DNA from: Bacillus sp. X1(2014)
GTDB lineage: Bacteria; Bacillota; Bacilli; Bacillales_B; DSM-18226
Length of the DNA: 64,000 nucleotides
Direction: 5' to 3'
NCBI RefSeq assembly: GCF_007678255.1
Contig: NZ_VEED01000009.1
Location: 124,001-188,000, forward strand
Of the stretch, positions 8,903-17,277 are shown piece after piece; position 1 is the first letter of the stretch, and each line of letters opens with the position of its first letter. The notes under the pieces are model-generated. The model ran no database searches and was not told the DNA's origin. It saw only the letters and a program-made list of their open reading frames with translations. The translations under genes were made by a program, and so were the position numbers.

Positions 8903-8986
8903 CATTAGACGGTTCCCTCTAAAAATGATTGACTAGGAAGGAATAAATGAGAGTAGCAGTGTGTTTAATATATCTTTTATCCCTTG

Positions 8987-9245
8987 TTACCCCTTCTCAA
9001 CATTTCCCATATTAATCGTTAGTTGTTTATGACCTGTAATTAATTCTTCTTGTCCTTTTTATAATTTATCTGCGCGACAAATTAACTCCTTTTCACCCTT
9101 TTCCAAAGTATCTTTTCTGCTAATAATCACATCTTTTTTCGTATGGATTATAATTGGGATCGTCTTTTCCTGAAAGGGTGTAAAGCGGTCCCATTTCATA
9201 TCCCAGATTTTTTCTTCATATTAGCTAGAGCAGTTAAAAAGAATT
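8987..9245 (-). pseudogene. N-terminal remnant of a DEAD-box-type helicase
   Basis: Directly after the ATPase gene, minus-strand codons read KIWDMKWDRFTPFQEKTIPI and then HTKKDVIIS. This is the Q motif and lead-in to the Walker A loop of a superfamily 2 helicase. The Walker loop is absent. The text changes to RKDTLEKGEKELI, hits a stop, and resumes as GQEELITGHKQL before a final TAA. Upstream, the expected start region contains several stops. The rest of the 580-base gap is AT-rich and shows only the terminator below. In comparable Ter-linked operons a helicase follows the ATPase, which fits a lost third gene. Confidence 0.6.
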
Positions 9246-9254
9246 CACAATTAT

Positions 9255-10565
9255 TTATCCCTCCAGCCTAGAAAATCGACTGTTGACACTAACAGCGCTT
9301 GTAGGTGTTAGTGTTTTCCCAAAAATTTGCGAACGATCATAGTCTGGGTTTTGATGAAGAATATTTAATGCCCCTAGGAATCCTCTCACCACATCACCGA
9401 CAGTCAAGTTTTCTAATGATCCCGGTCTTGCATACTCCTGTTGGATAAATTGTTTCATCTCTTCATTGGTTACCGTGCTTTGATAGCCATAATGAGTTGC
9501 ATGAATATCTCTTAACTTTTGGAGGAGAACGTACGTTTCTTCATTCTTGAGCGGCTTTAGTTTAATCACTGGTTGGGAAAGATCCCTGAATTCAGTCGTT
9601 TCAAAGCGATTGGTTTCCAGTCTTCTCTTTAAAGCACCATAGCTGAAAAGACCTTTTCGTTCATCCTCTAAAAATTCTAGCGTCCCGCAAAAATTGATAT
9701 ATAATCCCTCCATATTCCCTTGAAGGGTATCATTATATATTTTTAAAATGGTTTCATAATTTTTATCTCTTGTATGGGGATGCGTAATTTTGTAAAGGTT
9801 AATAGCTTCATCAAAGTTAATTACCAATCCAGAATAGCCGATTTGGCGGACAAACTGGGAAAGAATCATAAGATAGTTGTAGTAATTATCATCATTGATA
9901 ATATCCCGGACACCCAAGTCCGCCCTTGCTTCCGTTTTGGTCCGGTATTCACCACGAATCCATCGTAACGCTTTTCGCTGTAGTTCAGAGTCGTCTTGGA
10001 TAAAGCCTTGATAATAGCAGGTTAATATCCGAGCAAAGTCATATCCACCTATATATATATCCATTTTCGAAACGATCCGAGTAATCTCTAGTTCAACATC
10101 CTCGATAAATGTAGGATTATCTAACTCGATCGAAGGGTAGCCGATCATTTCTACCACTTGCTCCTGGACGTCATTGATCCATATATCGATAATCGTACTC
10201 AGTGCCCCACCCTCCGGTACTGTAGAAATGGAAAGGTTCTTCATTAATTCGGTGTAAAGAGCAACCGCCTTGTGGTCACTTCCGTAAAGTCTTCGCTCAG
10301 GGGTAAAATCAGCTTTTGTGACTACAAAGTTTTCTTTAAAGGCAATTTGCTGAATTAAGGCCTGAATAAAACTCTTACCGCTTCCGAAAGAACCAATAAA
10401 GAATTTAACCACAGACGACCCTTTCTTCACCTCATTAAGGTCCTTTAGGATCTGGGTTGCTTCCTGAGTTCTCCCCACTAAGATGTACTGCAAACCCCTG
10501 CTTGGAACCACTCCACCTGAAAGAGAATTGAGGATGGCGGTTGAATCTCGTTTCTTAATGTTCAT
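9255..10565 (-). CDS. BrxC/BrxD-type P-loop ATPase (DUF2791 family) of a Ter-linked operon
   Basis: A 436-residue STAND/AAA-like ATPase. Walker A is GSFGSGKS at residues 58-65, in the context VVKFFIGSFGSGKSFIQAL. Walker B is GLVINFDEA around 243-251. The family also shows the DKNYETILKIYNDTLQGN segment and a C-terminal PGSLENLTVGDVVRGF helix. These ATPases occur in BREX loci and, with TerB-type proteins and helicases, in operons proposed to process DNA under stress. It overlaps the TerD-TerB_C gene by 11 bases and its ribosome site (AAGGAG) lies inside that gene, so translation is coupled. No PglX or PglZ genes are nearby, so this is not BREX. Confidence 0.85.
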   Translation of the reverse strand: MNIKKRDSTAILNSLSGGVVPSRGLQYILVGRTQEATQILKDLNEVKKGSSVVKFFIGSFGSGKSFIQALIQQIAFKENFVVTKADFTPERRLYGSDHKAVALYTELMKNLSISTVPEGGALSTIIDIWINDVQEQVVEMIGYPSIELDNPTFIEDVELEITRIVSKMDIYIGGYDFARILTCYYQGFIQDDSELQRKALRWIRGEYRTKTEARADLGVRDIINDDNYYNYLMILSQFVRQIGYSGLVINFDEAINLYKITHPHTRDKNYETILKIYNDTLQGNMEGLYINFCGTLEFLEDERKGLFSYGALKRRLETNRFETTEFRDLSQPVIKLKPLKNEETYVLLQKLRDIHATHYGYQSTVTNEEMKQFIQQEYARPGSLENLTVGDVVRGFLGALNILHQNPDYDRSQIFGKTLTPTSAVSVNSRFSRLEG

Positions 10566-11697
10566 TTCTTACTCGCTCCTTCATCTTTACAACTAGAGCT
10601 TCGAACTCTTCAAATACTTTAATCGATTCATTTTCGATGTGTAATAGATTATCATCGAGATGTTCATTGGCTTTCTCATTAATGGTATTCACAAATAAAG
10701 CCAACATAAGGCCATGTCGTTTCAAATAAGCCTTTGCCTCATTTACAGACATTTTTCCGTTATCAATCATTGATAGGAAAGCCTTTTCGAAACCAGTTAA
10801 TGAATGGTAAAAGGCATCGTGATCCTGCTCTTCTACTTCGGTCTGTAAAAAGTTCGAAGTACGTGAGGGTTCAATGGGATTGGGCTGACTGGTTGGTGTT
10901 GCCTCTTCATACTGGTCATCAAATAGGTGAATCAGTTCTGAGGTCTGATTGTTTAACATTTCAATTCTATTTTCGTTAAACTGAACAACGGATGATCGTT
11001 TTAACTGAACGTACTCGGTTGATGGCGTTGGTATAGCTTTAACCGTATTTGTCTCTTCTCGTTCCTGATCCGTTTGAAAAAGCTGATTAGGATCTGATGT
11101 TGTTTGATTTGTAGAAACCAGATTTTGAGATTCATCACTTGGTGAATCGACCTCCACACCATAATCAGCACATAAGTCTGCAAGACCACCAAAAAATCCA
11201 GCACCAACCGCATGAAACTTCCATTCACCTGAATATCGGTAAAGTGACCCTAATACTACTGCACTCTCTTTCGAGAATGAGTAATCAATTGGAAAGATAG
11301 CTACCTCCTGCTGAATTCTACTATTCACAATTCTTAGCTTGATATCTGATACTTCTTGAAACGTTTGACCATTAAGGTCCGATTCATAAATGGTAAGGGT
11401 AAACGAAATTTTTTGTACTTCTTCTTGAACATTAGAAAGATTAATGATGAAGTGCTGTTTTTCGATTGTTGAAATCGATTCCTCTAACTTAACTGAACCG
11501 TTACTCGAATGTAGTTGTCCGTAAAAGACAAAATCCTCTTCTTGGATAATTTTCTCATCATTTCCTAGCAAAAAAGCAGACACATCGACATCAAAGTGTT
11601 TTGGTGCTTGCCAATCAAAACCTATATGTAATAAGTTCATGTTCGAATTATTTTTTGTCAAATCAACCTTTTGGCCTTTTACCAAGGATAAGACCAT
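10555..11697 (-). CDS. TerD domain - TerB_C-like fusion protein
   Basis: A 380-residue protein. Residues 1-185 are a TerD domain closely related to that of the TerD-exonuclease protein (LSLVKGQKVDLTK, LHIGFDW, VVLGSLYRYSGEWKFHAVGAGF). Residues about 190-290 are a low-complexity linker rich in Ser, Thr, Asn and Gln. The last 90 residues (SLTGFEKAFLSMIDNGKMSV, then EAKAYLKRHGLMLALFVNTI) resemble the TerB_C domain, including the helix order and the EHLDDNLLHIENE end. TerB_C proteins normally accompany the ATPase and a helicase. This fusion probably anchors the complex to a calcium-responsive TerD surface. The start matches the paralogue. It heads the operon. Confidence 0.82.
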   Translation of the reverse strand: MVLSLVKGQKVDLTKNNSNMNLLHIGFDWQAPKHFDVDVSAFLLGNDEKIIQEEDFVFYGQLHSSNGSVKLEESISTIEKQHFIINLSNVQEEVQKISFTLTIYESDLNGQTFQEVSDIKLRIVNSRIQQEVAIFPIDYSFSKESAVVLGSLYRYSGEWKFHAVGAGFFGGLADLCADYGVEVDSPSDESQNLVSTNQTTSDPNQLFQTDQEREETNTVKAIPTPSTEYVQLKRSSVVQFNENRIEMLNNQTSELIHLFDDQYEEATPTSQPNPIEPSRTSNFLQTEVEEQDHDAFYHSLTGFEKAFLSMIDNGKMSVNEAKAYLKRHGLMLALFVNTINEKANEHLDDNLLHIENESIKVFEEFEALVVKMKERVRNEH

Positions 11698-11783
11698 TGC
11701 AGACCACTCCTTTTAAAACTGCTTGATTCAAATTTTGATTATGTATACAACGGAAGTATTTTTATACGAATGATGTTATGGCG

Positions 11784-11804
11784 TTACTTTTATTATGCAA
11801 TAAT
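11784..11804 (-). promoter_or_regulatory. conserved upstream box shared by the two TerD genes, copy 2
   Basis: Identical over 21 bases to the box at 8704-8724 and at a similar distance from its gene. The flanks differ, so shared selection rather than a recent duplication may keep it. Confidence 0.5.
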
Positions 11805-11887
11805 GGCTAAATTTAAGCACGTCTTTTTTCCTATTTTAGGATAATACGGTTTATTTTTTGTTTCCTTCTGTAGGGTATGGTCTTTAA

Positions 11888-11916
11888 TTGGAAGTGTATC
11901 TAAAGTTTGTTATACT
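11888..11916 (+). promoter_or_regulatory. sigma-A-like promoter of the first shared-domain paralogue
   Basis: TTGGAA (11888-11893), 17 bases, then TATACT (11911-11916), about 38 bases upstream of the ATG. It diverges from the TerD operon promoter. Confidence 0.55.
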
Positions 11917-11954
11917 TTTATTAGAGCATGCAATGGGCACTGGGAGATGAAGGA

Positions 11955-12920
11955 ATGAGCAAGAAAAGTGGAGTATCATCAATTGTTTCATGGTTGATGG
12001 AACAAAAGAAATGTCAAATGACCCAAGTAAATTGGAAAGTGTCGTCCCGTTATTGGGAATTACATAATGAAGATACAATAGAAGAAGTGATGACTTCGAC
12101 AAAGGAATTTTTTCAAGAAAGATTTAACTATAACATTTTCAAACACTATAGTTCCCTAGTGCAACTTTTGAAGCAGGGTAATGTTCATGTAATGGGCGTT
12201 GAATTCGCATCTGGTAAGGTTATGAACATGTATGGAATCATCACTACTTTAGACGCAGATGTTAGTAAATATGGAACCCCTACTGATAAAATCGAGAACA
12301 TCCTTAGTGAAATGATCCGAACGGCCATGCTAATCCATGGATACTATGACCTTTCCAGGGGCACGATCATTTTTGCAACCCCTACAGTAGATCCATCCCT
12401 AAATGGACCACTCACTGAGGCTGTAGGTGGACTAAATGAAATTTTCAAAGTGTATGGCTTTCAATTTTCCTTTGACAAATATCTAAATCAAGAATTTACA
12501 GTATTTAATCCTGTAGTTGAACAAGCAACAATTACACTAGGATCAACTAAGGGTACAAAAGCCACGGTAAGACCGAATCTAAATCAGAAAAAAGTGGTTG
12601 ACAGTAATGCCACTCTAAAAATAGGCATCCTGGTTCGAAATGAGATTGGGAAACTAGCAAGAAATAACCAAATTTCAAATGAAATGATTCGAAATTTATT
12701 AGATAAAAGGTACTCGCAAGAAACCTTCGGGATCAACTTCCCTGTATTGAAAAAAGTCGTATTGGCCCAACCGTTAGTTGAACAAACGACGGTCAATGGC
12801 CTTAAACGATACTGGAATATAGTTTATATCATAAATGGCGGAGAATATCTAATTTGTCATAGCTGGAGTGAACTACAGCGACCGAAGTTTTTGAAATGGC
12901 TTGAATTGATGAATGAATAG
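11955..12920 (+). CDS. accessory protein with shared N-terminal domain and C-terminal module type 1
   Basis: A 321-residue protein of unknown function. Residues 1-185 match the N-terminal part of the product at 17993: SWLMEQKKCQ, the tryptophan-rich QVNWKVSSRYWELHNEDTIE, MIRTAMLIHGYYDLSRGTII, and NEIFKVYGFQFSFD. The last 110 residues (LKIGILVRNEIGKLARNNQI, LLDKRYSQETFGINFPVLKK, EYLICHSW) resemble a module seen at the C-terminus of many restriction- or defence-linked bacterial proteins, here by recollection. The ATG nine codons into the longest frame is preferred because GGGAG lies eight bases before it. It is transcribed away from the Ter operon. The role is unassigned; a sensor in an accessory island is a guess. 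Confidence 0.65.
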   Translation: MSKKSGVSSIVSWLMEQKKCQMTQVNWKVSSRYWELHNEDTIEEVMTSTKEFFQERFNYNIFKHYSSLVQLLKQGNVHVMGVEFASGKVMNMYGIITTLDADVSKYGTPTDKIENILSEMIRTAMLIHGYYDLSRGTIIFATPTVDPSLNGPLTEAVGGLNEIFKVYGFQFSFDKYLNQEFTVFNPVVEQATITLGSTKGTKATVRPNLNQKKVVDSNATLKIGILVRNEIGKLARNNQISNEMIRNLLDKRYSQETFGINFPVLKKVVLAQPLVEQTTVNGLKRYWNIVYIINGGEYLICHSWSELQRPKFLKWLELMNE

Positions 12921-12996
12921 ATAAAAAATTATTTTTGCTGTGGAATTTTATAGTAAAATAAAGATGAATATAAAAACGTATGTGAGGAGAATTTCA

Positions 12997-13224
12997 TTGA
13001 CTGTAACTGAACTTGGTAATACTTTAAAAGAGATGTATAACTCTGCCCCTGAAGGCGAACAAGCTACATTCATTCATCTCTTTGGAATTAAATACGGTGA
13101 ATTAATTTTACGCAATAATTATCGTATTGCTGAAATCGTAAAAATAGCCAGTATTCAAGATTCGTATCGAACTGAAGTCAGAAAAGATGTTAAACTTTCA
13201 AAGTATGTTACTTCTAATATCTAA
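12997..13224 (+). CDS. small HTH-like protein, TTG start
   Basis: A 75-residue protein read from TTG, because GAGGAG sits seven bases before it and the longer in-frame ATG at 12940 has no ribosome site. The sequence LTVTELGNTLKEMYNSAP, then IHLFGIKYGELILRNNYRIA and EIVKIASIQDSYRTEVRKDV, predicts four helices, the last two spaced like a helix-turn-helix. Similar short proteins are common beside restriction and Ter-type genes in Bacilli. It lies 76 bases after the shared-domain gene on the same strand and ends at a strong terminator, so the two may form one unit. DNA binding is inferred, not shown. Confidence 0.65.
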   Translation: MTVTELGNTLKEMYNSAPEGEQATFIHLFGIKYGELILRNNYRIAEIVKIASIQDSYRTEVRKDVKLSKYVTSNI

Positions 13225-13227
13225 AAA

Positions 13228-13260
13228 ACAAACAGGACAACTTAAGTTTGTCCTGTTTGT
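13228..13260. terminator. bidirectional terminator
   Basis: ACAAACAGGACAA (13228-13240) pairs perfectly with TTGTCCTGTTTGT (13248-13260). TTTTTG follows on the plus strand, and an A-run precedes the stem, giving a U-run on the minus strand. Confidence 0.88.
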
Positions 13261-13395
13261 TTTTGTTAACCATATAATCTTATACATGAAAAGGTAGAGA
13301 CATAGATTAGTTACTGTTTCTAACTTCATAATTAACTCTGGTGTTCATTATGTAGCAAGATGTTCCCCCTCCATAAAGGGAAGATAACTGATGTT

Positions 13396-13751
13396 TCACT
13401 TAAACCTGATATCTTTTTCTAGGATAGCCACCCCGATAACATCTTCAAACACAATCTGCTCATATACACCAGACTTAACTTTAATACGTAGCAACTGAGT
13501 AAAAGGATCAACACGATGTATATGGCCTGTTATGTCCGTATTAAAGACGTCATCCCAAAATGTAATTCTTATTGGTAAAGTTATACTCCATTACGTATCA
13601 AATGCTTCTGTTATAATCCTCCACCTCAGAATCATCGTTGAGCGGCCTGGGCCGGCGTTCTTGGTCCTTAAACATCACGCTGCATCTCGAAAAGTTGCGG
13701 CATAAATGACTCTGCATTCCACTTCATTTTACTGCGATCTCTTATGGCCAT
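13396..13751 (-). pseudogene. YolD-like protein pseudogene, two frameshifts
   Basis: Minus-strand codons read IRDRSKMKWNAESFMPQLFE and then a frame break, KDQERRPRPLNDDSEVEDYN, a second break, and finally RITFWDDVFNTDITGHIHRV ending VAILEKDIRFK-stop. Every piece matches a YolD-like protein in order, the family usually encoded beside UvrX/DinB-type polymerases on mobile elements. No polymerase gene is near, so this is a stranded remnant. The remaining gap on both sides (13261-13395 and 13752-13977) shows no convincing coding sequence. Confidence 0.8.
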
Positions 13752-13977
13752 GCGAACATTTCCATTATTCCTATTATACAAGACCAAATGTTCCTGTTTA
13801 AAAAACACAACCCGTTTATCCTATGTTCTCCCGCTGTAGTAAGAATGGTTTGGAGGTTTTTGTGGTGGGCTTTTTTCTTATTTATTATTGGGATAATATT
13901 TTCTAACTTTAACTCAACTACAATAAAATGGGATTGAAAAAAACTAACCCTATATTGGTTAGTTCAAACAGAATAGC

Positions 13978-14973
13978 TTATAAAACCTTTTTCTTTGGCA
14001 TCCAAAAATCTGTAAATCCATTATCTACTGAATAATGATAAAGATCTTTAAGTTTTTTGCTGGTGTACACCACCATGTCTTCCCTTTTATTAAGATCCGG
14101 CATTGAAATTAAGCTTTCGTTTCGATCTATGACTATTTCTAGAAAAAACTTATCTGCCAATTTATCACTTTTTGATAAATTACAAGTACTGTAAGCTATA
14201 ACTAAATTCCAAAGATGGTCTGCTTGGACAAAACTCCATGGAATAAAGTGATCGACATGGGAAGTGTCTTTATTAATGGTCTTACCACAATAAAAACATT
14301 TACCACTATAAAAGGATGAGAGTACCTGGTAAAACTGGTCAAGTGAGGACCGCTTAGAGACATTCTCAACCTTTAAAAGCAAATTGGTAGTATCACCTTT
14401 TTCATTAAATTTTTCCAAAAATAAGGCAAGTTGATAATTCGTTAAATAACTCAAAACACGTTGAAACCTCTGCATAAAGGAATAGAAACTACTATTTAAT
14501 CTTAGCTGTTCTTTCCCATTATCGAAATCATAAATAGAGCAGCCTGAGTCACCGTAGATAGCTCTCATTACGTTAATCTTACATCTTTTGGTTACCTTGT
14601 TAATGATTTCAAATTGTAATTCATTAGAAAGTTTATCAAAAACAAGTGTACTTGGGATTTGATACTTTTGCTGAACGTTAAGGAGTATCCCTTGTACCTC
14701 GGACTTTTTATCCGTCATATTAATTTGATTAAGGTTATGATGGATAACCAGATTCCAATATATCTTAGCAAAACTAGAAAATAGGGTGGAATAATGTAAT
14801 TCCAACTTATCATTTACATTATATAAATTTTCTAAAATGGACTTTATTAAAACAAACTTATATGTAGTAGAATTTCTTGATTTCGAAGAGAATATAAAAT
14901 TAAAATGAGCCCATATTTCTTTATCTGTTAAATAAGTAGATCTCATTTCTCCAAGTTGTAATTTATGACTCAT
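13978..14973 (-). CDS. HNH endonuclease domain protein
   Basis: A 331-residue protein whose C-terminal third is an HNH nuclease. It has a zinc knuckle pair (CFYCGK), then SHVDHFIPWSFVQADHLWNL, giving the first His, the His-Asp-His core and the Asn, and a downstream TCNLSKSDKL. The N-terminal 220 residues are helical and unrecognised (EIWAHFNFIFSSKSRN, LVIHHNLNQIN) and probably give substrate choice. The ATG three codons into the longest frame is used; GGTGGGG lies immediately upstream. The MazG-like gene upstream ends 36 bases away on the same strand, so they are likely co-transcribed. HNH proteins of this layout are frequent in phage-defence islands, but no specific system is recognised. Confidence 0.82.
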   Translation of the reverse strand: MSHKLQLGEMRSTYLTDKEIWAHFNFIFSSKSRNSTTYKFVLIKSILENLYNVNDKLELHYSTLFSSFAKIYWNLVIHHNLNQINMTDKKSEVQGILLNVQQKYQIPSTLVFDKLSNELQFEIINKVTKRCKINVMRAIYGDSGCSIYDFDNGKEQLRLNSSFYSFMQRFQRVLSYLTNYQLALFLEKFNEKGDTTNLLLKVENVSKRSSLDQFYQVLSSFYSGKCFYCGKTINKDTSHVDHFIPWSFVQADHLWNLVIAYSTCNLSKSDKLADKFFLEIVIDRNESLISMPDLNKREDMVVYTSKKLKDLYHYSVDNGFTDFWMPKKKVL

Positions 14974-15009
14974 TGACCCCACCCAGTGTGCTAAATATCC
15001 GAAAATTAA

Positions 15010-15333
15010 TCAATCTTCAACCTCCATTAAATATATTCTATCTTTAAATCCGCCACGCAATTTTATCTTTTTTTGACGAAGTTCTTCTACCTTTCTTATT
15101 GAACTCCCATGATAATTAGCAAGGGAATGAATAATTTCCAGGATATCTGCAAGTTCTTCAAGGGCCTCATCGTTATTCTTGCTATTGATATACTCCTGAA
15201 GTTCCTCAAAACATTTCTTCTGAAGAGCTTTCATATAATCTTCATTATTCAATATTTTTATGGAGCATTCCTTACCGGTATTTTGGATGATTTCTGGTAT
15301 TCTGTCTCGGACTAATTTATTGTATATAGGCAT
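15010..15333 (-). CDS. MazG-like nucleotide pyrophosphohydrolase
   Basis: A 107-residue all-helical NTP pyrophosphohydrolase of the phosphoribosyl-ATP pyrophosphatase/MazG-like group. MPIYNKLVRDRIPEIIQNTG is the standard opening, and EELQEYI with EALEELADILEII carries the acidic residues (Glu-Glu-x-x-Glu and Glu-x-x-Asp) that bind magnesium. An upstream in-frame ATG would add 21 residues and has a fair AAAGGA site, but family members begin at MPIYNKL, and the extra residues look like the end of a broken helicase. It sits upstream of the HNH gene. Such enzymes hydrolyse nucleotides that are abnormal or made during phage infection. Confidence 0.8.
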   Translation of the reverse strand: MPIYNKLVRDRIPEIIQNTGKECSIKILNNEDYMKALQKKCFEELQEYINSKNNDEALEELADILEIIHSLANYHGSSIRKVEELRQKKIKLRGGFKDRIYLMEVED

Positions 15334-15424
15334 TTGATTGTTACCCCATATCTTATAGTTAGAAACGTAATTTACTTTTTCTATCTGGGCTTTCATCTTT
15401 TTCCTTTCAAAAAGTTTAAAATCA

Positions 15425-15569
15425 AGATAATTGGCAAACTCTGACTCACCCGAATAGGACAGACAAAGATATTACTTTGCTCTTGTCATCCCAATGTATA
15501 AAAGAGATACTTCTCGCTCCTTATTTTCTTAATTTCTGGTATCCGATCTCGGACCAGTGTGCACGGCAT
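15425..15569 (-). pseudogene. chimeric remnant: MazG-like start joined to a UvrD-type helicase end
   Basis: An ATG at 15567-15569 begins MPCTLVRDRIPEIKK, a second copy of the MazG-like opening. The neighbouring frame then reads REVSLLYIGMTRAK, helicase motif VI of UvrD/Rep-type enzymes, and LCLSYSGESEFANYL, its usual C-terminal tail, with a stop between. The helicase tail runs directly into the intact MazG-like gene. In relatives, such a helicase commonly precedes the MazG-like gene. The stretch 15570-16000 shows no gene. Confidence 0.6.
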
Positions 15570-15997
15570 TTAATGTACTTCCAATATTGAAATAATACTT
15601 ATATTATATCGAATCATAGAATAGAATGGGAACCTTAAAATGAGAAGCTAACTATACTTCTTACAAAAATAGGATTATTAATTCACAAAATTATTTATAC
15701 TTTCGAGATTTGATTGAAAATACGCTAAATGGATTTAAATGAGGAAATGGATTACTTTAGTTCTAGGATTTGAGGTGAAAATGTAAAATAAATTAGTTGA
15801 TTAAAACGAAAATGCTGTCAGAATGCACCAATATTGTGATTAGTCTCCTTCCTATATGTTTATTGAAGGGATTTCATATTTACCTTAATAAATTTCCATC
15901 TAAATATGAAATCGAGCAGGTTGGTGAATTTACTTTAGGTTTGGCTGGATTGCTTCTGTTCACGAGTTAATCCTATATTTTCACCAAAAAAGCTTAC

Positions 15998-16033
15998 AAA
16001 AAGGCCATTTAAGATGGAACTTAATAGCCTTTT
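15998..16033 (-). terminator. intrinsic terminator of the Myb/SANT gene
   Basis: On the minus strand AAAAGGCTATTAAG pairs with the complement around CTTAAATGGCCTTTT, with one bulge, then a T-rich tail. It starts about ten bases past the stop codon. Confidence 0.65.
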
Positions 16034-16042
16034 GCAAGACTA

Positions 16043-17239
16043 TTACCCCTGCATTCGCTTCATTCTCTGCAATTCAAACCATTTTCTTCGGACAATATCG
16101 ATATGCCGTTTCAACCTTTCACTTGCTATAGGAAGTGATTCATATGGTGAAAGGTGAGCATATGCAACAGTTATTAAATGGTTAAGTAGTTGCAGATCTT
16201 CTCTAGACCAATTTTTCTCCTGGTTTAGCTTAATTTTTTTAAATTCTTCTTTATATTCTTTGGGTACATGACTGTACCAATATGACTGACATGCTGAGGG
16301 AGAAATTCCGATTTTTTTACTTACCTGGGCTGTTATTACTGTTAAAGGACGACCTTCTCTTGTTCCTTCTAATATTGCAGAATAAAGGATACTTTCTTTG
16401 TGCGAGTCCCATTTGTTTTGATTCTCTCTATCACTGTTACTCGCTTTTAACTTTGCCACCTCCTGTTTATATTCCTTAGACCACTTGTTGTACCATCTAC
16501 TTTTGCATTGTCCAACGTCCATCCCGATTTCTTTAATACCAGAATTAAAGATTTCATCAAGATGCATACCGTTTGTTAAACCTTCAAAGACACGTGTAAT
16601 AAGTATTTGATCCTTTTTCACTGTCCAGCCTTGCTGACTTTTCAGATTTAGTGCTACCTGTTTTGATTTTTTTGGAAGAGAATTTTTCTTCTTTTTTGGT
16701 GATGCTATTTTTTCCTTTTTCTGATTTTGTATCTTCTCACTTACAAGTAATGGTTTTGTAATATTTCGTTCTTTTTGAATCGCTTCTGCTTCTTTTACGC
16801 TCACTCTTTCTGATCCTTTATGAACAGGGAGCAATCCCCCCCATTTCGGCAGACTTTCTTGATTTGCAACATACCCGTTAAGTTGTTTTCCGTATTCTAA
16901 AATTTTATCTATTTGCTGGAGGCATGGGGATAACATCAATTGTATCTTTGATGATCCTTCAAGATGGTTCGCTGTCTTTGGATGTACCATCCTTAAATAT
17001 AACAACTCAGTTGCTTCAAAGATGTATAACTTGTGAATGGGACGAAATGGAATATGAACAAATCTATTTGAACGATTAGCTAATAAATGAGAGATTATCT
17101 GATATGGCTCTCCGTCACCGGCATTAGCGAACATTTTCAGAGATGGAGAAAATAATGTTACATACAAATGGTTGAATATAGGGTTCAGTTCTCCTTTGCT
17201 TCTAAGCCAATTCCACCCGCACCAACGTAAATAATTCAT
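16043..17239 (-). CDS. three-repeat Myb/SANT-like (RsfA-related) protein
   Basis: A 398-residue protein in two halves. Residues 1-165 are unrecognised and rich in aromatic residues (YLRWCGWNWLRSKGELNP, HIPFRPIHKLYIFEATELLY). A lysine-rich linker follows (KKKKNSLPKKSK). Residues about 200-398 hold three Myb/SANT-like repeats starting at GWTVKKDQILITRVFEGL, KWDSHKESILYSAILEGT and NWSREDLQLLNHLITVA. Repeats one and two each end in a conserved tryptophan pair (CKSRWYNKWSKEYK, CQSYWYSHVPKEYK). Bacillus RsfA-type prespore regulators use similar repeats, but the N-terminal half is not part of RsfA. DNA binding is likely. A strong ribosome site (GAGGGG) marks the ATG. It lies 38 bases after the small gene upstream and shares its operon. 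Confidence 0.72.
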   Translation of the reverse strand: MNYLRWCGWNWLRSKGELNPIFNHLYVTLFSPSLKMFANAGDGEPYQIISHLLANRSNRFVHIPFRPIHKLYIFEATELLYLRMVHPKTANHLEGSSKIQLMLSPCLQQIDKILEYGKQLNGYVANQESLPKWGGLLPVHKGSERVSVKEAEAIQKERNITKPLLVSEKIQNQKKEKIASPKKKKNSLPKKSKQVALNLKSQQGWTVKKDQILITRVFEGLTNGMHLDEIFNSGIKEIGMDVGQCKSRWYNKWSKEYKQEVAKLKASNSDRENQNKWDSHKESILYSAILEGTREGRPLTVITAQVSKKIGISPSACQSYWYSHVPKEYKEEFKKIKLNQEKNWSREDLQLLNHLITVAYAHLSPYESLPIASERLKRHIDIVRRKWFELQRMKRMQG

Positions 17240-17277
17240 TGTTGTTTCCCCTCGCTGGTTACAACAATAATCATAAG

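Noticed and set aside
9255..10565. Possible BREX locus because of the BrxC/BrxD-type ATPase
   Set aside because: No PglX, PglZ, BrxA, BrxB or BrxL genes are nearby; TerD and TerB_C partners indicate a different operon type.
7052..11697. Tellurite-resistance operon
   Set aside because: TerD domains alone do not give tellurite resistance; TerC, TerZ and TerA are missing and the fusions point to DNA processing.
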